Program-made: the position numbers and the translations under genes
In this document: piece after piece, positions 34,228 to 43,040 of the stretch
Position numbering within the stretch: position 1 is the stretch's first letter
Layout: every line of letters starts with the position of its first letter
Origin: Halomonas ramblicola
Lineage (GTDB): Bacteria; Pseudomonadota; Gammaproteobacteria; Pseudomonadales; Halomonadaceae
DNA length: 64,000 nt
Direction of reading: 5' to 3'
Assembly (NCBI RefSeq): GCF_030409215.1
Contig: NZ_JAUFPL010000034.1
Location: 378,879-442,878 of the forward strand
Notes under the pieces: model-generated
Told to the model about the DNA's origin: nothing
Seen by the model: only the letters and a program-made list of their open reading frames with translations
Databases searched by the model: none

Positions 34228-37200
34228 TCACTCGCCGTGCGGGAGGCTGACGGCGGGCTCGGCGACGGTGGCCGGACGCTGGCCCGGGCCACGCCGCAGC
34301 AGGTCCTGGGCCTGCCAGCGCGCCGTTTCGGAGAGCGCCGCCAGGGCATGCACCTCGCCATTGAGCCGGATCGCCTCCGGCACCCCGTCGCGGTAGAGCA
34401 GGCGGTTGCCGGTCAGCGCCGGCAGGCGCTTGCCGGGGGTGAGCACGCCCAGCAGGTTGAGCGGGTCGGCGGCGGCCACCACCACCCGGGTGCCGTCCGG
34501 TTCGCGCCGGCGCATCTGCTTGATCGCCCCCACCGCCTCCGGCAGGGCGAACTGCTCGCCGGCGAACTGCTCCACGAAGCGTCCGCCGCGGATCTCGCCA
34601 CGCGCCTCCAGGCGCCGATAGGCGTAGAGCAGCTCCCGCCACGGCGGCAGCGCCGCCTCGCGCACCAGGAGCTGCCGGAACACCACGCCGTAGCGGTCGA
34701 GCAGTACCCGGGCGATATGCTCCAGACTCGCCAGGTCGGTGGCGATACGGCGCTCGTCGGTCGCCTCGGCGGCGGGTGCTGCCGGCAGCCAGGACCAGCG
34801 CCCGGCGGCGTCCACGCCCGGGGCCTGGCGGCGACGCCGCCGTCGACCCGCGTCGATCGGCGGCCGCTTGTGGGCCGGGGCGATCAGCGCGCGCAGCCCG
34901 GTGAAACTGTCCGAGGTGATCAGCCCCCAGGCGGCCAGCTCGCCCAGCGCCTCCTCCACCTGGGTGCGCAGCATCCGCGTGGGCCCGAGCAGGTCGGCGA
35001 AGAACATCGCTCCACCCGCCTGCAGCGCCTCCAGGACCCGACGCGCACCGCCCGACAGCGGCAGTTCCCGAGGGTCCGGGGCCGGCGCCACGGCGCGCCA
35101 GTCGCCCAACGCCTCCCGGGTCACCAGGGCGATCGGCGTATTGCGCAGCGGGCCCGGGCGCTGGCGCTTCTCGTCCGTCGCCCCACGCGGCGACACCAGG
35201 CGCAGCCAGACTACCCGGCCGCTGGCGAGCAGCTGGTCGAGCCCGTGGGGCGCATAGTCCGCCAGCCGGGCCGGCAGGACCTCCTCCTCCCAGGCCCCTG
35301 CCGCCACCGGGAAGCCCTCCAGGCGTTCCACCGCCCCGGCCAGGGCCTCCGGTCCCTGCGGCCGCTCGGTGAGGCCATGCCAGTCGAGCAGGAAGCGCAG
35401 GTAGGTCTGGACGCTGACCGGGGCGATCTCGGCGCGCTTGCGCTCGATTGCATAGCGATGCAGGCGCGCCACCAGCCGCCTTGCGCACCATTCGACCTCG
35501 TCCCCAGTATCGGTATAACGGCCCTGGAGCACGAAGCCCTCGCCCTCGAGCCGGGCCAGCGCCGCCGTGCCCCGCGCCGGCGGCAGGCCCAGCGGCGCGA
35601 CCAGGCCCCCCGCGGTCATCGGGCCGAGCGCCTCCAGCCGCGAGCGCAGCAGCTCCACCAGGGCCTCGTCGGCATCGTCGGGGGGGGGATCCAGGGCCTC
35701 GATGGCGGGCGCCAAGTCGGCCTCGGGCCGCACCGCGAGGACCTCGGCCAGCCGCTCGGCGGCGACCCACAGGGTCTCGCCACCGGGGCAAGACAGGGCA
35801 GCGGCGCGGCGCGCCTTCGTCAGCTCGGCGAACCAGGCCCGCCACTCGGCTCCCTCGCCCTCGGTCAGGAAGCCGCACAGCACCAGCGCCTCGTGGAGCT
35901 CGTCGGCATCCCGCGGCGTCGGCCAGGCCTCGTCGCGCACGCGGCGAATGACCTCGGGGGCGTAGCGCGCCGTGGCCGCCGCCTCGGCCACGTCCAACGC
36001 CCCGCCGGTACGCACGCTGAGGGTGCGTCGCTCCTCCTGGGCACCGTCGTCGAGGAAGGCATAGGGCCGCGCATTGACCACCTCCTCCGCCAGCGGCGAG
36101 GGCGCGGCGAGCTCCCGTTCGCTCACGGCGATCTCGCCGCGCGCCAGCCGCGCGAGCAGGCGCTCCAGGCCGGCCAGGTCCATGGCCTCGGACAGGCAGT
36201 CGTGCAGGGTCTGGCCGACCAGAGGATGGTCGGGAATCTCGCGGGCCCCGGCCAGGTTCTCGGCGCAGGCCAACTGGTCGGGAAAGACCAGCGACAGCAG
36301 GTCCTCGGCGTCCTGGCGCTGCAGCTGGGGCGGGCGGCGCCGGCCGTTGCGGGTGCGCGGCACGGCCAGGGCGACGGAGGCGTTCCAGCGCCAGCGCAGG
36401 CCGAACATGGGGGCGTCGAGCAGCGCCTGGGTGAGGACGTCGCGCAGCGTCGCCGCGTTCAGGTAGCGCCACACCTCGTCGAGGGGAAAACTGTGGGTGG
36501 GACCCAGCGACAGCACGATGCTGTCCTCCAGGGCCGCCGCCTGCAGCTCGAAGTTGAACTTGCGACAGAAGCGCTTGCGCAGCGCCAGCCCCCAGGCGCG
36601 ATTGAGCCGCGAGCCGAAGGGGGCATGCAGCACCAGGTGCATGTCGCCGGCCTCGTCGAAGAAACGCTCGAGCGCCAGGTGGTCCTGGCTCGGCACCACG
36701 CCCAGTGCCACCCGGGCCACGCCGAGATAGGCCGCCAGCTGCTCGGCGGCCTCATCGGGCAGGCCATAGGCCGTTGCCAGCCAGTCGCGCGTGGCCGCCT
36801 GCCCGCCCTCCGCCAGGCGGGCGTCAGCGCCGGCGCGCAGCCGCGACACCGACGCGGAGAGCTCCGCGCTGCGCCCCGGCGCCTCGCCGAACCAGAAGGG
36901 CAGGGTCGGCGGCGCGCCCCCGGCGTCCTCGACGAACACCCGGCCGGTGGCCACCTTGAGGATGCGGTAGCCCTGGTTGCCGAGCTGGAAGACGTCTCCC
37001 GGCATGCTCTCGAAGGCGAAGTCCTCGTTGACCGTGCCGACCTTGAGCTCCTGCGGCTGCAGGATGACGTCGTAGTCGAAGTGGTCGGGAATGGCCCCGC
37101 CGTTGGTCAGCGCCACCAGCCGGGCCGAGCGCCGCGGTCGCAGCCAGCCGTTGACCCGGTCGCGGTGCAGGTAGGCGCCGCGTCGCCCGCGGCGCGTGGT

Positions 37201-38565
37201 GTAGCCGTCGGCGAGCATCTGCAGCACCGCGTCGAAGCGCTCCCGCGGCAGGGCCCGATAGGGCCAGGCCGCGGTCATTTGCCGGTAGAGCGCGTCCTCC
37301 TCGACCTCCCCGGCGCCGGCGACCTCGGCCACCAGCTGCTGGGCCAGCACGTCCAGCGCCCCCTCGGGGATCTGCAGGCGATCCAGCTCGCCGGCGCGCA
37401 CCGCCGCGAGCAACGCCGTGCACTCCAGCAGGTCGTCGCGGGTCAGCGGGAACAGCCGGCCCTTGGGCAGGCGGTCGACGCCATGGCCGGAGCGCCCTAC
37501 CCGCTGCAGGAAGGCGCCCAGGGAGCGCGGCGAGCCGAGCTGGCAGACCAGGTCGATGTCGCCGATGTCGATACCCAGCTCCAGCGAAGCGGTGGCGACC
37601 AGGGCACGCAGCTCGCCGCCCTTGAGGCGCCGCTCGGCGTCCAGCCGGTGCTCGCGGGCCAGGCTGCCGTGGTGCGAGGTGACGGCATCCCGGCCCAGGC
37701 GCTCCGCCAGGTGTCGTGCGACCCGCTCGCAGACGCGCCGGGTGTTGGCGAAGATCAGGGTGGTGCGGTGGGCCGCCACCAGCGTCGCCAGGCGATCGTA
37801 GATCTCCTCCCACACCTCATTGGCCATCACCGCGGCCAGCGGCGAACCGGGCACCCGGATCGCCAGGTCGCGCTCGCGCCCATGGCCGATATCGATCACC
37901 TGGCAGGTGCCCCCGCCGGTGAGGAAGTCGGCGACCGCCGCCAGCGGTTTCTGGGTGGCCGAGAGCCCGATACGCTGGGGCGGCGCCGCGGTCAGGCCGG
38001 CCAGCCGCTCCAGCGACAGCGCCAGGTGGGCGCCGCGCTTGGTGGCGGCGACGGCATGGATCTCGTCGACGATCACCGTGCGCACGCCGGCCAGCATCCG
38101 CCGGCCCGAGGCCGAGGTCAGCAGCAGGTAGAGCGATTCCGGGGTGGTGACCACGATATGCGGCGGTCGCTTGCGCATCCGCTCGCGTTCCGCGGCCGGG
38201 GTATCGCCGGTGCGCACCCAGGCGCGGATTTCCGGCGTCGGCAGATCGCGCGCCGCCAACGCCTCGGCGATACCGGCCAGCGGCGCCTGGAGGTTGCGCT
38301 GGATGTCGTGGGAGAGCGCCCGCAGCGGCGACACGTAGAGTACCCTGGTCGCGTCGGGCAGCGCCCCCTCCAGGCCGCGGTGGACCAGGGCGTCGATGGC
38401 GGCGAGGAAGGCCGCCAGGGTCTTGCCGGAGCCGGTGGGCGCGGCGATCAGCACATGGCCGCCGGCGGCGATCGCCGGCCAGGCGCGGGCCTGGACCTCG
38501 GTGGGCGTCCCCAGGTCGTGTCGGAACCAGGCCTCGACGGCGGGATGGAAAGCGGTGAGCGGCAT
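34228..38565 (-). CDS. lhr: Lhr-type large ATP-dependent helicase
   Basis: 1445 residues. Helicase motifs are in order: motif I APTGSGKT (42-49), Ia SPLRAL, motif II DEIH (167-170), motif III GLSATQK, then HHGSLAREHR, VATASLELGIDIGDIDLV and QRVGRSGH in the second RecA domain. The winged-helix and long C-terminal region that distinguish Lhr from other superfamily 2 enzymes follow. Lhr translocates 3'-5' on single-stranded nucleic acid and belongs to a DNA-repair or RNA-linked family. The gene is monocistronic. A 1507-residue open frame on the opposite strand is a GC-driven shadow. Confidence 0.95.
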   Translation of the reverse strand: MPLTAFHPAVEAWFRHDLGTPTEVQARAWPAIAAGGHVLIAAPTGSGKTLAAFLAAIDALVHRGLEGALPDATRVLYVSPLRALSHDIQRNLQAPLAGIAEALAARDLPTPEIRAWVRTGDTPAAERERMRKRPPHIVVTTPESLYLLLTSASGRRMLAGVRTVIVDEIHAVAATKRGAHLALSLERLAGLTAAPPQRIGLSATQKPLAAVADFLTGGGTCQVIDIGHGRERDLAIRVPGSPLAAVMANEVWEEIYDRLATLVAAHRTTLIFANTRRVCERVARHLAERLGRDAVTSHHGSLAREHRLDAERRLKGGELRALVATASLELGIDIGDIDLVCQLGSPRSLGAFLQRVGRSGHGVDRLPKGRLFPLTRDDLLECTALLAAVRAGELDRLQIPEGALDVLAQQLVAEVAGAGEVEEDALYRQMTAAWPYRALPRERFDAVLQMLADGYTTRRGRRGAYLHRDRVNGWLRPRRSARLVALTNGGAIPDHFDYDVILQPQELKVGTVNEDFAFESMPGDVFQLGNQGYRILKVATGRVFVEDAGGAPPTLPFWFGEAPGRSAELSASVSRLRAGADARLAEGGQAATRDWLATAYGLPDEAAEQLAAYLGVARVALGVVPSQDHLALERFFDEAGDMHLVLHAPFGSRLNRAWGLALRKRFCRKFNFELQAAALEDSIVLSLGPTHSFPLDEVWRYLNAATLRDVLTQALLDAPMFGLRWRWNASVALAVPRTRNGRRRPPQLQRQDAEDLLSLVFPDQLACAENLAGAREIPDHPLVGQTLHDCLSEAMDLAGLERLLARLARGEIAVSERELAAPSPLAEEVVNARPYAFLDDGAQEERRTLSVRTGGALDVAEAAATARYAPEVIRRVRDEAWPTPRDADELHEALVLCGFLTEGEGAEWRAWFAELTKARRAAALSCPGGETLWVAAERLAEVLAVRPEADLAPAIEALDPPPDDADEALVELLRSRLEALGPMTAGGLVAPLGLPPARGTAALARLEGEGFVLQGRYTDTGDEVEWCARRLVARLHRYAIERKRAEIAPVSVQTYLRFLLDWHGLTERPQGPEALAGAVERLEGFPVAAGAWEEEVLPARLADYAPHGLDQLLASGRVVWLRLVSPRGATDEKRQRPGPLRNTPIALVTREALGDWRAVAPAPDPRELPLSGGARRVLEALQAGGAMFFADLLGPTRMLRTQVEEALGELAAWGLITSDSFTGLRALIAPAHKRPPIDAGRRRRRRQAPGVDAAGRWSWLPAAPAAEATDERRIATDLASLEHIARVLLDRYGVVFRQLLVREAALPPWRELLYAYRRLEARGEIRGGRFVEQFAGEQFALPEAVGAIKQMRRREPDGTRVVVAAADPLNLLGVLTPGKRLPALTGNRLLYRDGVPEAIRLNGEVHALAALSETARWQAQDLLRRGPGQRPATVAEPAVSLPHGE

Positions 38566-38592
38566 GGACTCCCCCTCTATGCGGACCGGCGA

Positions 38593-38621
38593 TTGACACC
38601 TCGGAGGCCCTGACCTAAGCC
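38593..38621 (+). promoter_or_regulatory. Sigma-70-like promoter candidate for the cytochrome P460 gene
   Basis: TTGACA at 38593-38598, a 17-base spacer and TAAGCC at 38616-38621. The -35 box is consensus; the -10 box is weak, and an alternative TATCCT lies six bases on. Confidence 0.35.
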
Positions 38622-38684
38622 TATCCTATGCCGATGGGGCCTGGCGCCCCCTCTTCCCCTGCCCCCATTTCGGAGAGAACCAGC

Positions 38685-39242
38685 ATGCCACGCCCATGGC
38701 AGCGCCCCCGGCCGGTCCTCGCGGCGACGCTCACGCTGCTCCTGGCCGGCGGCGTCGTGGCGGGACCGGAGAACGTCGACTTCCCGGAAAACTATGCCAG
38801 TACCTTCGTGCGCTACACGACGGTGGACAAGCCGGACCGTGATCCGCCCATCGTGCGTTTCATGTACATCAATACCGACGCCCTGGCGGAAGCACGGCCG
38901 GATGAGCCGCTGCCGCACGGCAGCGTCGTGGTCATGGAGGATCACGCGGCCCGCCTCACCGATGACGGCGAGCCAGTCCTCGACGCCGACGGGCGCTTCC
39001 TCCCCACGGACGAGATCACCAATGTCTTCGTGCAGGAGAAGCAGCCCGGCTGGGGCGAGGAATATGCCGAGGAGAAGCGCAACGGCGAGTGGGAATACGC
39101 CTGGTTCCAGCCCGACGGCAGCCGCCGGGACGAGGACATGGACGCCTGCTTCGCCTGCCATCGCCAGGTCGCCGATCAGGACTTCACCTTCACCACCTGG
39201 CCGTTCATCCGGCACATCAAGGAAGTGGTGGAGGAGCGCTGA
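38685..39242 (+). CDS. Cytochrome P460-family haem protein
   Basis: 185 residues from ATG at 38685, preceded by GGAGAG. A signal peptide (PVLAATLTLLLAGGVVAG) directs it to the periplasm. The family opening VDFPENYASTFVRYTTVDKP and middle block LPHGSVVVMED are present. The c-type haem motif is CFACH near residues 155-159, with the C-terminal DQDFTFTTWPFI that follows it in the family. Cytochrome P460 proteins carry a Lys-crosslinked haem and oxidise hydroxylamine or act as related c'-beta cytochromes. Whether the crosslinking Lys is present cannot be judged by eye. Confidence 0.86.
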   Translation: MPRPWQRPRPVLAATLTLLLAGGVVAGPENVDFPENYASTFVRYTTVDKPDRDPPIVRFMYINTDALAEARPDEPLPHGSVVVMEDHAARLTDDGEPVLDADGRFLPTDEITNVFVQEKQPGWGEEYAEEKRNGEWEYAWFQPDGSRRDEDMDACFACHRQVADQDFTFTTWPFIRHIKEVVEER

Positions 39243-39265
39243 TCGCCCCGGAGAGGGCGCCGAGG

Positions 39266-39649
39266 TCAGCGCCCGGGCAGTGTCACCGTACGGGTCTCGC
39301 CGCCGTAACCGTACTCCCGGTCGCGTCCCTGCACGGTCACCCGCTCGATCCCGTCGGGAATCGCCACGTCGGAGAGCCGGCGGGTAAAGGGCTGCTCGTT
39401 GGCGTGGTCATGCAACAGCTCGCGCACGCCGAGTTCCTCGTCGTCGGGCCCGAGCACGCGGAAGGCATCCGCGTAGCGCGACGGCGAATCGTAGGGCGAC
39501 GACAGGGTCGCATCGAAGTGAAAACGGTTCTCCCCGGCCGCGGTGACCTCGACCCCGACCACATCGGGATAGCGCTGGGTCTCGTCGGCCGAGGCCAGGC
39601 CCGCCAGCGAGAGTGCCAGGCCGGCCAGGAGCGTCATGAAGGCTCGCAT
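39266..39649 (-). CDS. Small exported protein of unknown function
   Basis: 127 residues with a clean signal peptide (MRAFMTLLAGLALSLAGLAS, A-D-E cleavage region). The mature ~105 residues look beta-rich (DVVGVEVTAAGENRFHFDAT; FRVLGPDDEELGVRELLHDH; ERVTVQGRDREYGYGGET) and probably form a single periplasmic domain. Proteins of this shape occur widely in halophilic gammaproteobacteria, but I do not know a named family. It converges on the P460 gene 24 bases away. AGGAGG lies about eight bases before the ATG. Confidence 0.65.
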   Translation of the reverse strand: MRAFMTLLAGLALSLAGLASADETQRYPDVVGVEVTAAGENRFHFDATLSSPYDSPSRYADAFRVLGPDDEELGVRELLHDHANEQPFTRRLSDVAIPDGIERVTVQGRDREYGYGGETRTVTLPGR

Positions 39650-39717
39650 GGCACACCTCCTGAAACCGTGGTCTGCCTACCCTGACGCCGCCCGACTTCG
39701 CTGTCCAGCCCCGGGAA

Positions 39718-40158
39718 TCAGTACAGATGCACTGCCTCGAAGTCGGCCAGGGGCTCGCCGTCGGCATCCGAGAGGGTCAGGTGCATGCCCTCGACCTCCC
39801 AGACGGCCACCTCCTCCAGGGCATCGAGGAAGGCGCGCTCGGTCTGCATGCCGGCCGGACAGGCCATCATGGTGGTGGCCAGGCGACCGAAGCGCAGGGC
39901 CTCGCCCTCGAGGTCATAGCTCCCCATCAGGCGGTTGCAGCCACCGGAGCCCGCCACGCGCCGCTCTTCCGCATGCAGCACCAGGTGCGCCTCGCGCTGG
40001 TTGGCCACCGCCGTGACGTCGCCGTCACCCAGTCGGGTCAGCTTCCAGTAGGTGTTCTCCAGGGGCTCGTCGCTCGCCGCTGGCGGCTCCAGGGCGGCAC
40101 ATCCCGCCAGCATGACGGCCGCCAGGGAGGGCGCGGCCGCAGCGAAGGTCCTTTTCAT
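39718..40158 (-). CDS. META-domain lipoprotein (HslJ-like)
   Basis: 146 residues from ATG at 40158, preceded by AAGGGAG. The lipobox VMLAGC places Cys near residue 20 as the lipidated residue. The META domain is recognisable from LENTYWKLTRLGDGDV, the VAGSGGCNRLMGSYDLEG block and ATTMMACPAGMQTERAFLDA. HslJ-type META proteins are linked to envelope stress and novobiocin tolerance in E. coli; the mechanism is unknown. Expected to be anchored in the envelope. It is monocistronic, next to the dehydrogenase pseudogene. Confidence 0.86.
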   Translation of the reverse strand: MKRTFAAAAPSLAAVMLAGCAALEPPAASDEPLENTYWKLTRLGDGDVTAVANQREAHLVLHAEERRVAGSGGCNRLMGSYDLEGEALRFGRLATTMMACPAGMQTERAFLDALEEVAVWEVEGMHLTLSDADGEPLADFEAVHLY

Positions 40159-40225
40159 CGTCAACTCCCTTACATTCGAATCAAGACACCGATAAGACAT
40201 CCCGGCTCGGGAAAGTTCGCTGCCT

Positions 40226-40809
40226 TCACGAGATTTCCAGGCAGATCTTGCCGAAGTGATGCCCGGCCTCCTGGTGGCGGAAGGCGTCGGCGATCCCCTC
40301 CAGGGGGAAGGTGGTATCGATGATCGGTTTGAGGCCGCCCACCTCGATGGACTGCGGCAGGGTGCCCGGGCCGCCCACCTCGATCACCTGGTCGACACCG
40401 GCCCCACCGGTCAGCGACTTCACCGTGCGGCCCCACTGGGGATCCTCGCGGTAGTTGATCACCTGCTCGGCGCCCAGTTCGCGCAGGCGGGCCAGCTTCT
40501 CCTCCGAGGAGGAGGTGGCGATCACCCGGGCGCCCATCAGGCGGGCGAACTGCAGGGCGAAGATCGACACCCCACCGGTGCCCAGCACCAGTACCGTATC
40601 GCCGGCCTTGAGACCGCCGTCCACCACCAGCGCCCGCCAGGCGGTCAGGCCCGCGGTGGTCAGGGTCGCCGCCTCGGCGTGGGAGTAGCCCGCGGGCTGG
40701 CGTGCAGCCGCACGCGGTCCTCGCCGGGACCGGGCTCGCCCGGCGCCTCACGCTCGACCAGCTGCAGCTTGTCAAGCCCACTCGGGCTCTTCAGGGTCAC
40801 GACCTTCAT
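40226..40809 (-). pseudogene. MDR-family dehydrogenase with two internal deletions
   Basis: The frame opens MKVVTLKSPSGLDKLQLVER, close to the intact dehydrogenase at 17392-18399. After LHAS, about 85 residues are missing and the frame shifts before GYSHAEAATLTTAGLTAWRA. The Rossmann part is intact (LGTGGVSIFALQFARLMGAR). After LPQSIE a second, in-frame gap removes about 60 residues before LKPIIDTTFPLEGIADAF and the end. Neither the catalytic domain nor the substrate loop survives, so the product cannot be a working enzyme. A shorter frame from 40627 could still be translated. Confidence 0.85.
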
Positions 40810-41020
40810 GGCCACCTCCTCTGTCTGGAACACGCGATCGTCGTCACGCTAGCACGCCTCGAGGCGGCTGGCAGCCTGTCGGGCCTGACCGAGCGTCATG
40901 AGCCATTCGGGTTTCGGGCGGTGGGGCGGGAGACGGAGTGGCGTTCGGAAGAGACGATGGACGTGGCGATGCCGAGGACCCCGATGGCGCCCCCGGCAGG
41001 TAGGACGGCAGGCTCTCGGC

Positions 41021-41458
41021 TCAGTGCCAGCTTCCCTTGCCGCCACCGACGCCGGTGACGATGGAAACGGCCCCCGACTGGAAATGGCCCAGCAGCTTGC
41101 TGTGGCTGTCGAAGAACAGGATGCTCAGGTAGACCGGCGTGGACTGGAACTCGAAGCTCACGGTGTCGCGATAGAGACGCTCGAGGTCGTCGGTATAGAC
41201 GTGCCCGAAGAGGGCGCCGCCGCCGGGCGAGGAGGCGCCACCGGCATTGCCGTCGAAGGTCTTACCGTCGGTGATATTGACCTGGAACTTGAGGTAGAAG
41301 ATCAGGCTGGCCACGCTGCCGTTGGCGGGATAGGCCGTCTGGGAGGCGATCAGCGCCTGGGAGGCCTCCTCGATCTGGCCGGGTTCGAGCTTGCCGTGCA
41401 TGGCGACGCGGAAGTCATGGGCGATCAATTGCTTGTCGATGGTCTGGGGGGCATTCAT
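41021..41458 (-). CDS. VapA/VapB-like (Rhodococcus virulence-associated domain) protein
   Basis: 145 residues from ATG at 41458, preceded by AGGAGGT. The C-terminal ~100 residues match the Vap fold: GGGALFGHVYTDDLERLYRD, SFEFQSTPVYLSILFFDSHS, then KLLGHFQSGAVSIVTGVGGG and a final GSWH. The N-terminal ~45 residues are a separate helix (LEPGQIEEASQALIASQ). Vap proteins form an eight-stranded barrel; in Rhodococcus equi VapA alters phagosomes. Here there is no signal peptide, so it is cytosolic or released by another route. A role in this organism is unknown. It is divergent from the FAD gene fragment. Confidence 0.62.
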   Translation of the reverse strand: MNAPQTIDKQLIAHDFRVAMHGKLEPGQIEEASQALIASQTAYPANGSVASLIFYLKFQVNITDGKTFDGNAGGASSPGGGALFGHVYTDDLERLYRDTVSFEFQSTPVYLSILFFDSHSKLLGHFQSGAVSIVTGVGGGKGSWH

Positions 41459-41701
41459 GGTGGTTACCTCCTGGTGGGTCCTGGACATGGCGCCGGCCGT
41501 CGGCTGAAGACCGCTCGCCGGCCCCTTCATTGCAGTCCCTGGCCCCGGGGCCGTCAGCATCAGCTCGGTATCACTCCTCGCCGTCGTGCCGACGTCACGG
41601 CCCCCAGCGGATCAGTTCGGTATCAGCTGCCCCTCCCCCTTTGCCAGGGCCCGGCCCTTGCCCGACCCTGAAACCGGACCATCACACGCAGGGCTATCAC
41701 C

Positions 41702-42921
41702 ATGGAGCATTCATCAATGCGCATCGCCATCATCGGCGGCGGCGTTTCCGGCCTGTCGCTCGCCTACTACCTGCAGCAGCAAGGCATCGAGACGGCCCAG
41801 GAGCTCGAGGTCACCCTCTTCGAGCGCAAGGCGACCCTGGGCGGCAATGCCGAGACGGTGTGGGTCGACCTGGGCCTGCGCCGCCGGCCCGACCGCCCCG
41901 ACGAGCCCTATCGGCGCTGGGCCGACCTGGGGGTCAACGACGTCAACCTCGCCACCTACCACCGGCTCAAGGCGATCCTCACCGAGATCGGCGAGCTGGA
42001 GCGCATGAAACCGCTGCAGAACACCGAGAGCTACTTCTCCCGGGACGGCCGCATCGCCATGACCAACGACGCCGACCTGACCCGTGGCGTCTCCGACCCG
42101 GCCCATGAACTGAGCCGGGCCGATGGCGGCCAGCTCGCCCCGCTGGCCAGGGTCGTGCACCGCAGCGCCCTGGACCTGATCGAGGCGCAGCGGGTCACGC
42201 CCCGCTACACGGTGGGCGACTTCTTCGACGGCTGCGTCGCCGAACCCGCCGAGATGCTGGCCGCCGCGGCCGAGCGGCTGGGCATCGACATCGACTGGCA
42301 GGACCCGGAGCTGCCGGCACGACTGGAGCGCATCCGGCACACCCTGTACTACCCGCGCATCTCGGCCATGTACTTCGCCGACGATCGCGGTCCCGCCGGC
42401 ATGCCCCTGCAGGCGCCCTTCGAGTACTACCGCATCCAGGAGGGCGGTCGCCCCCCGACCGGCGCTACTTCGAGCATGGCGCCCAGCACTGGCTGGAGGC
42501 CCTGGCCGACTACCTCACCGACCCCGACCGCCATGGCCCGCGGGTACGCATCCTGCGCGACATCGAGGTGGAGGCCAAGATCGGCTGGAGCGGGGTAACC
42601 CTGCGCGAGCGCGGCGGCGATCGCCGGTGCTTCGAGGCCGACCTGCTGGTCATGGCCACCCACGCCGAGGACGCCCTGCCGATGCTGGCCTTCGACGAGG
42701 GGCAGGCCGGTATCCGCCAGCGCCTGCAGCACATCCTCGGCAAGGTGCGCTATACCCGCAGCTTCAGCGTCTGCCACACCGCCTCGGCCCGGCTGCCGCC
42801 CGACCGCAACCTGGGGCGCACCTACAACATCGAGGTGCGCGACCCCGAGGACGCCTCATCACCGGCGGTGGTCGTGCCAGTGCAGATCCCCGCGTTCAAC
42901 CGGGTCAACTTCACTACCTGA
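41702..42921 (+). pseudogene. FAD/NAD(P)-dependent oxidoreductase (amine-oxidase-like), frameshifted and 3'-truncated
   Basis: The N-terminus is a Rossmann FAD motif, IAIIGGGVSGLSLAYYLQQ then GGNAETVWV, typical of flavin amine oxidase/desaturase-like proteins (start at 41702 or, with GGAG spacing, 41717). The frame is lost near 42450 in a run of six C's: adding one C restores it, and the next frame continues DRRYFEHGAQHWLEALADYL to FNRVNF. The coding sense then ends after 42910, where an unrelated lower-GC sequence begins, so the C-terminus is lost at the island boundary. The C-run could be a sequencing error; the 3' loss could not. Confidence 0.75.
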
Positions 42922-42968
42922 TTACGCATATGGCTCAGCCATCTTCAGCAGCTTGTTAAGGCATCGGT

Positions 42969-42994
42969 TGAAGTGGTCCAATTGGACCACTTCA
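42969..42994. repeat. Perfect 26-base palindrome at the left edge of the catabolic island
   Basis: Positions 42969-42994 are fully self-complementary about 42981/42982, with core TGGTCCAATTGGACCA. It lies 47 bases beyond the last codon of glycerate kinase. It may serve as a bidirectional terminator hairpin, although no clear T-run follows, or be a stranded GntR-type operator. Confidence 0.7.
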
Positions 42995-43040
42995 GCTTTC
43001 TCCGTTTTCAAGCCTGCCTCATGAATAAGGCTGGCTAATG

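Noticed and set aside
34090..38613. 1507-codon open frame antisense to the lhr helicase
   Set aside because: The minus strand carries complete helicase motifs; the plus frame is Gln/Gly/Arg-rich with no domain, a GC-driven shadow.
42450..42456. Programmed frameshift at the C6 run in the FAD gene
   Set aside because: The gene is also truncated at its 3' end, so mutation or sequencing error is simpler than programmed shifting.
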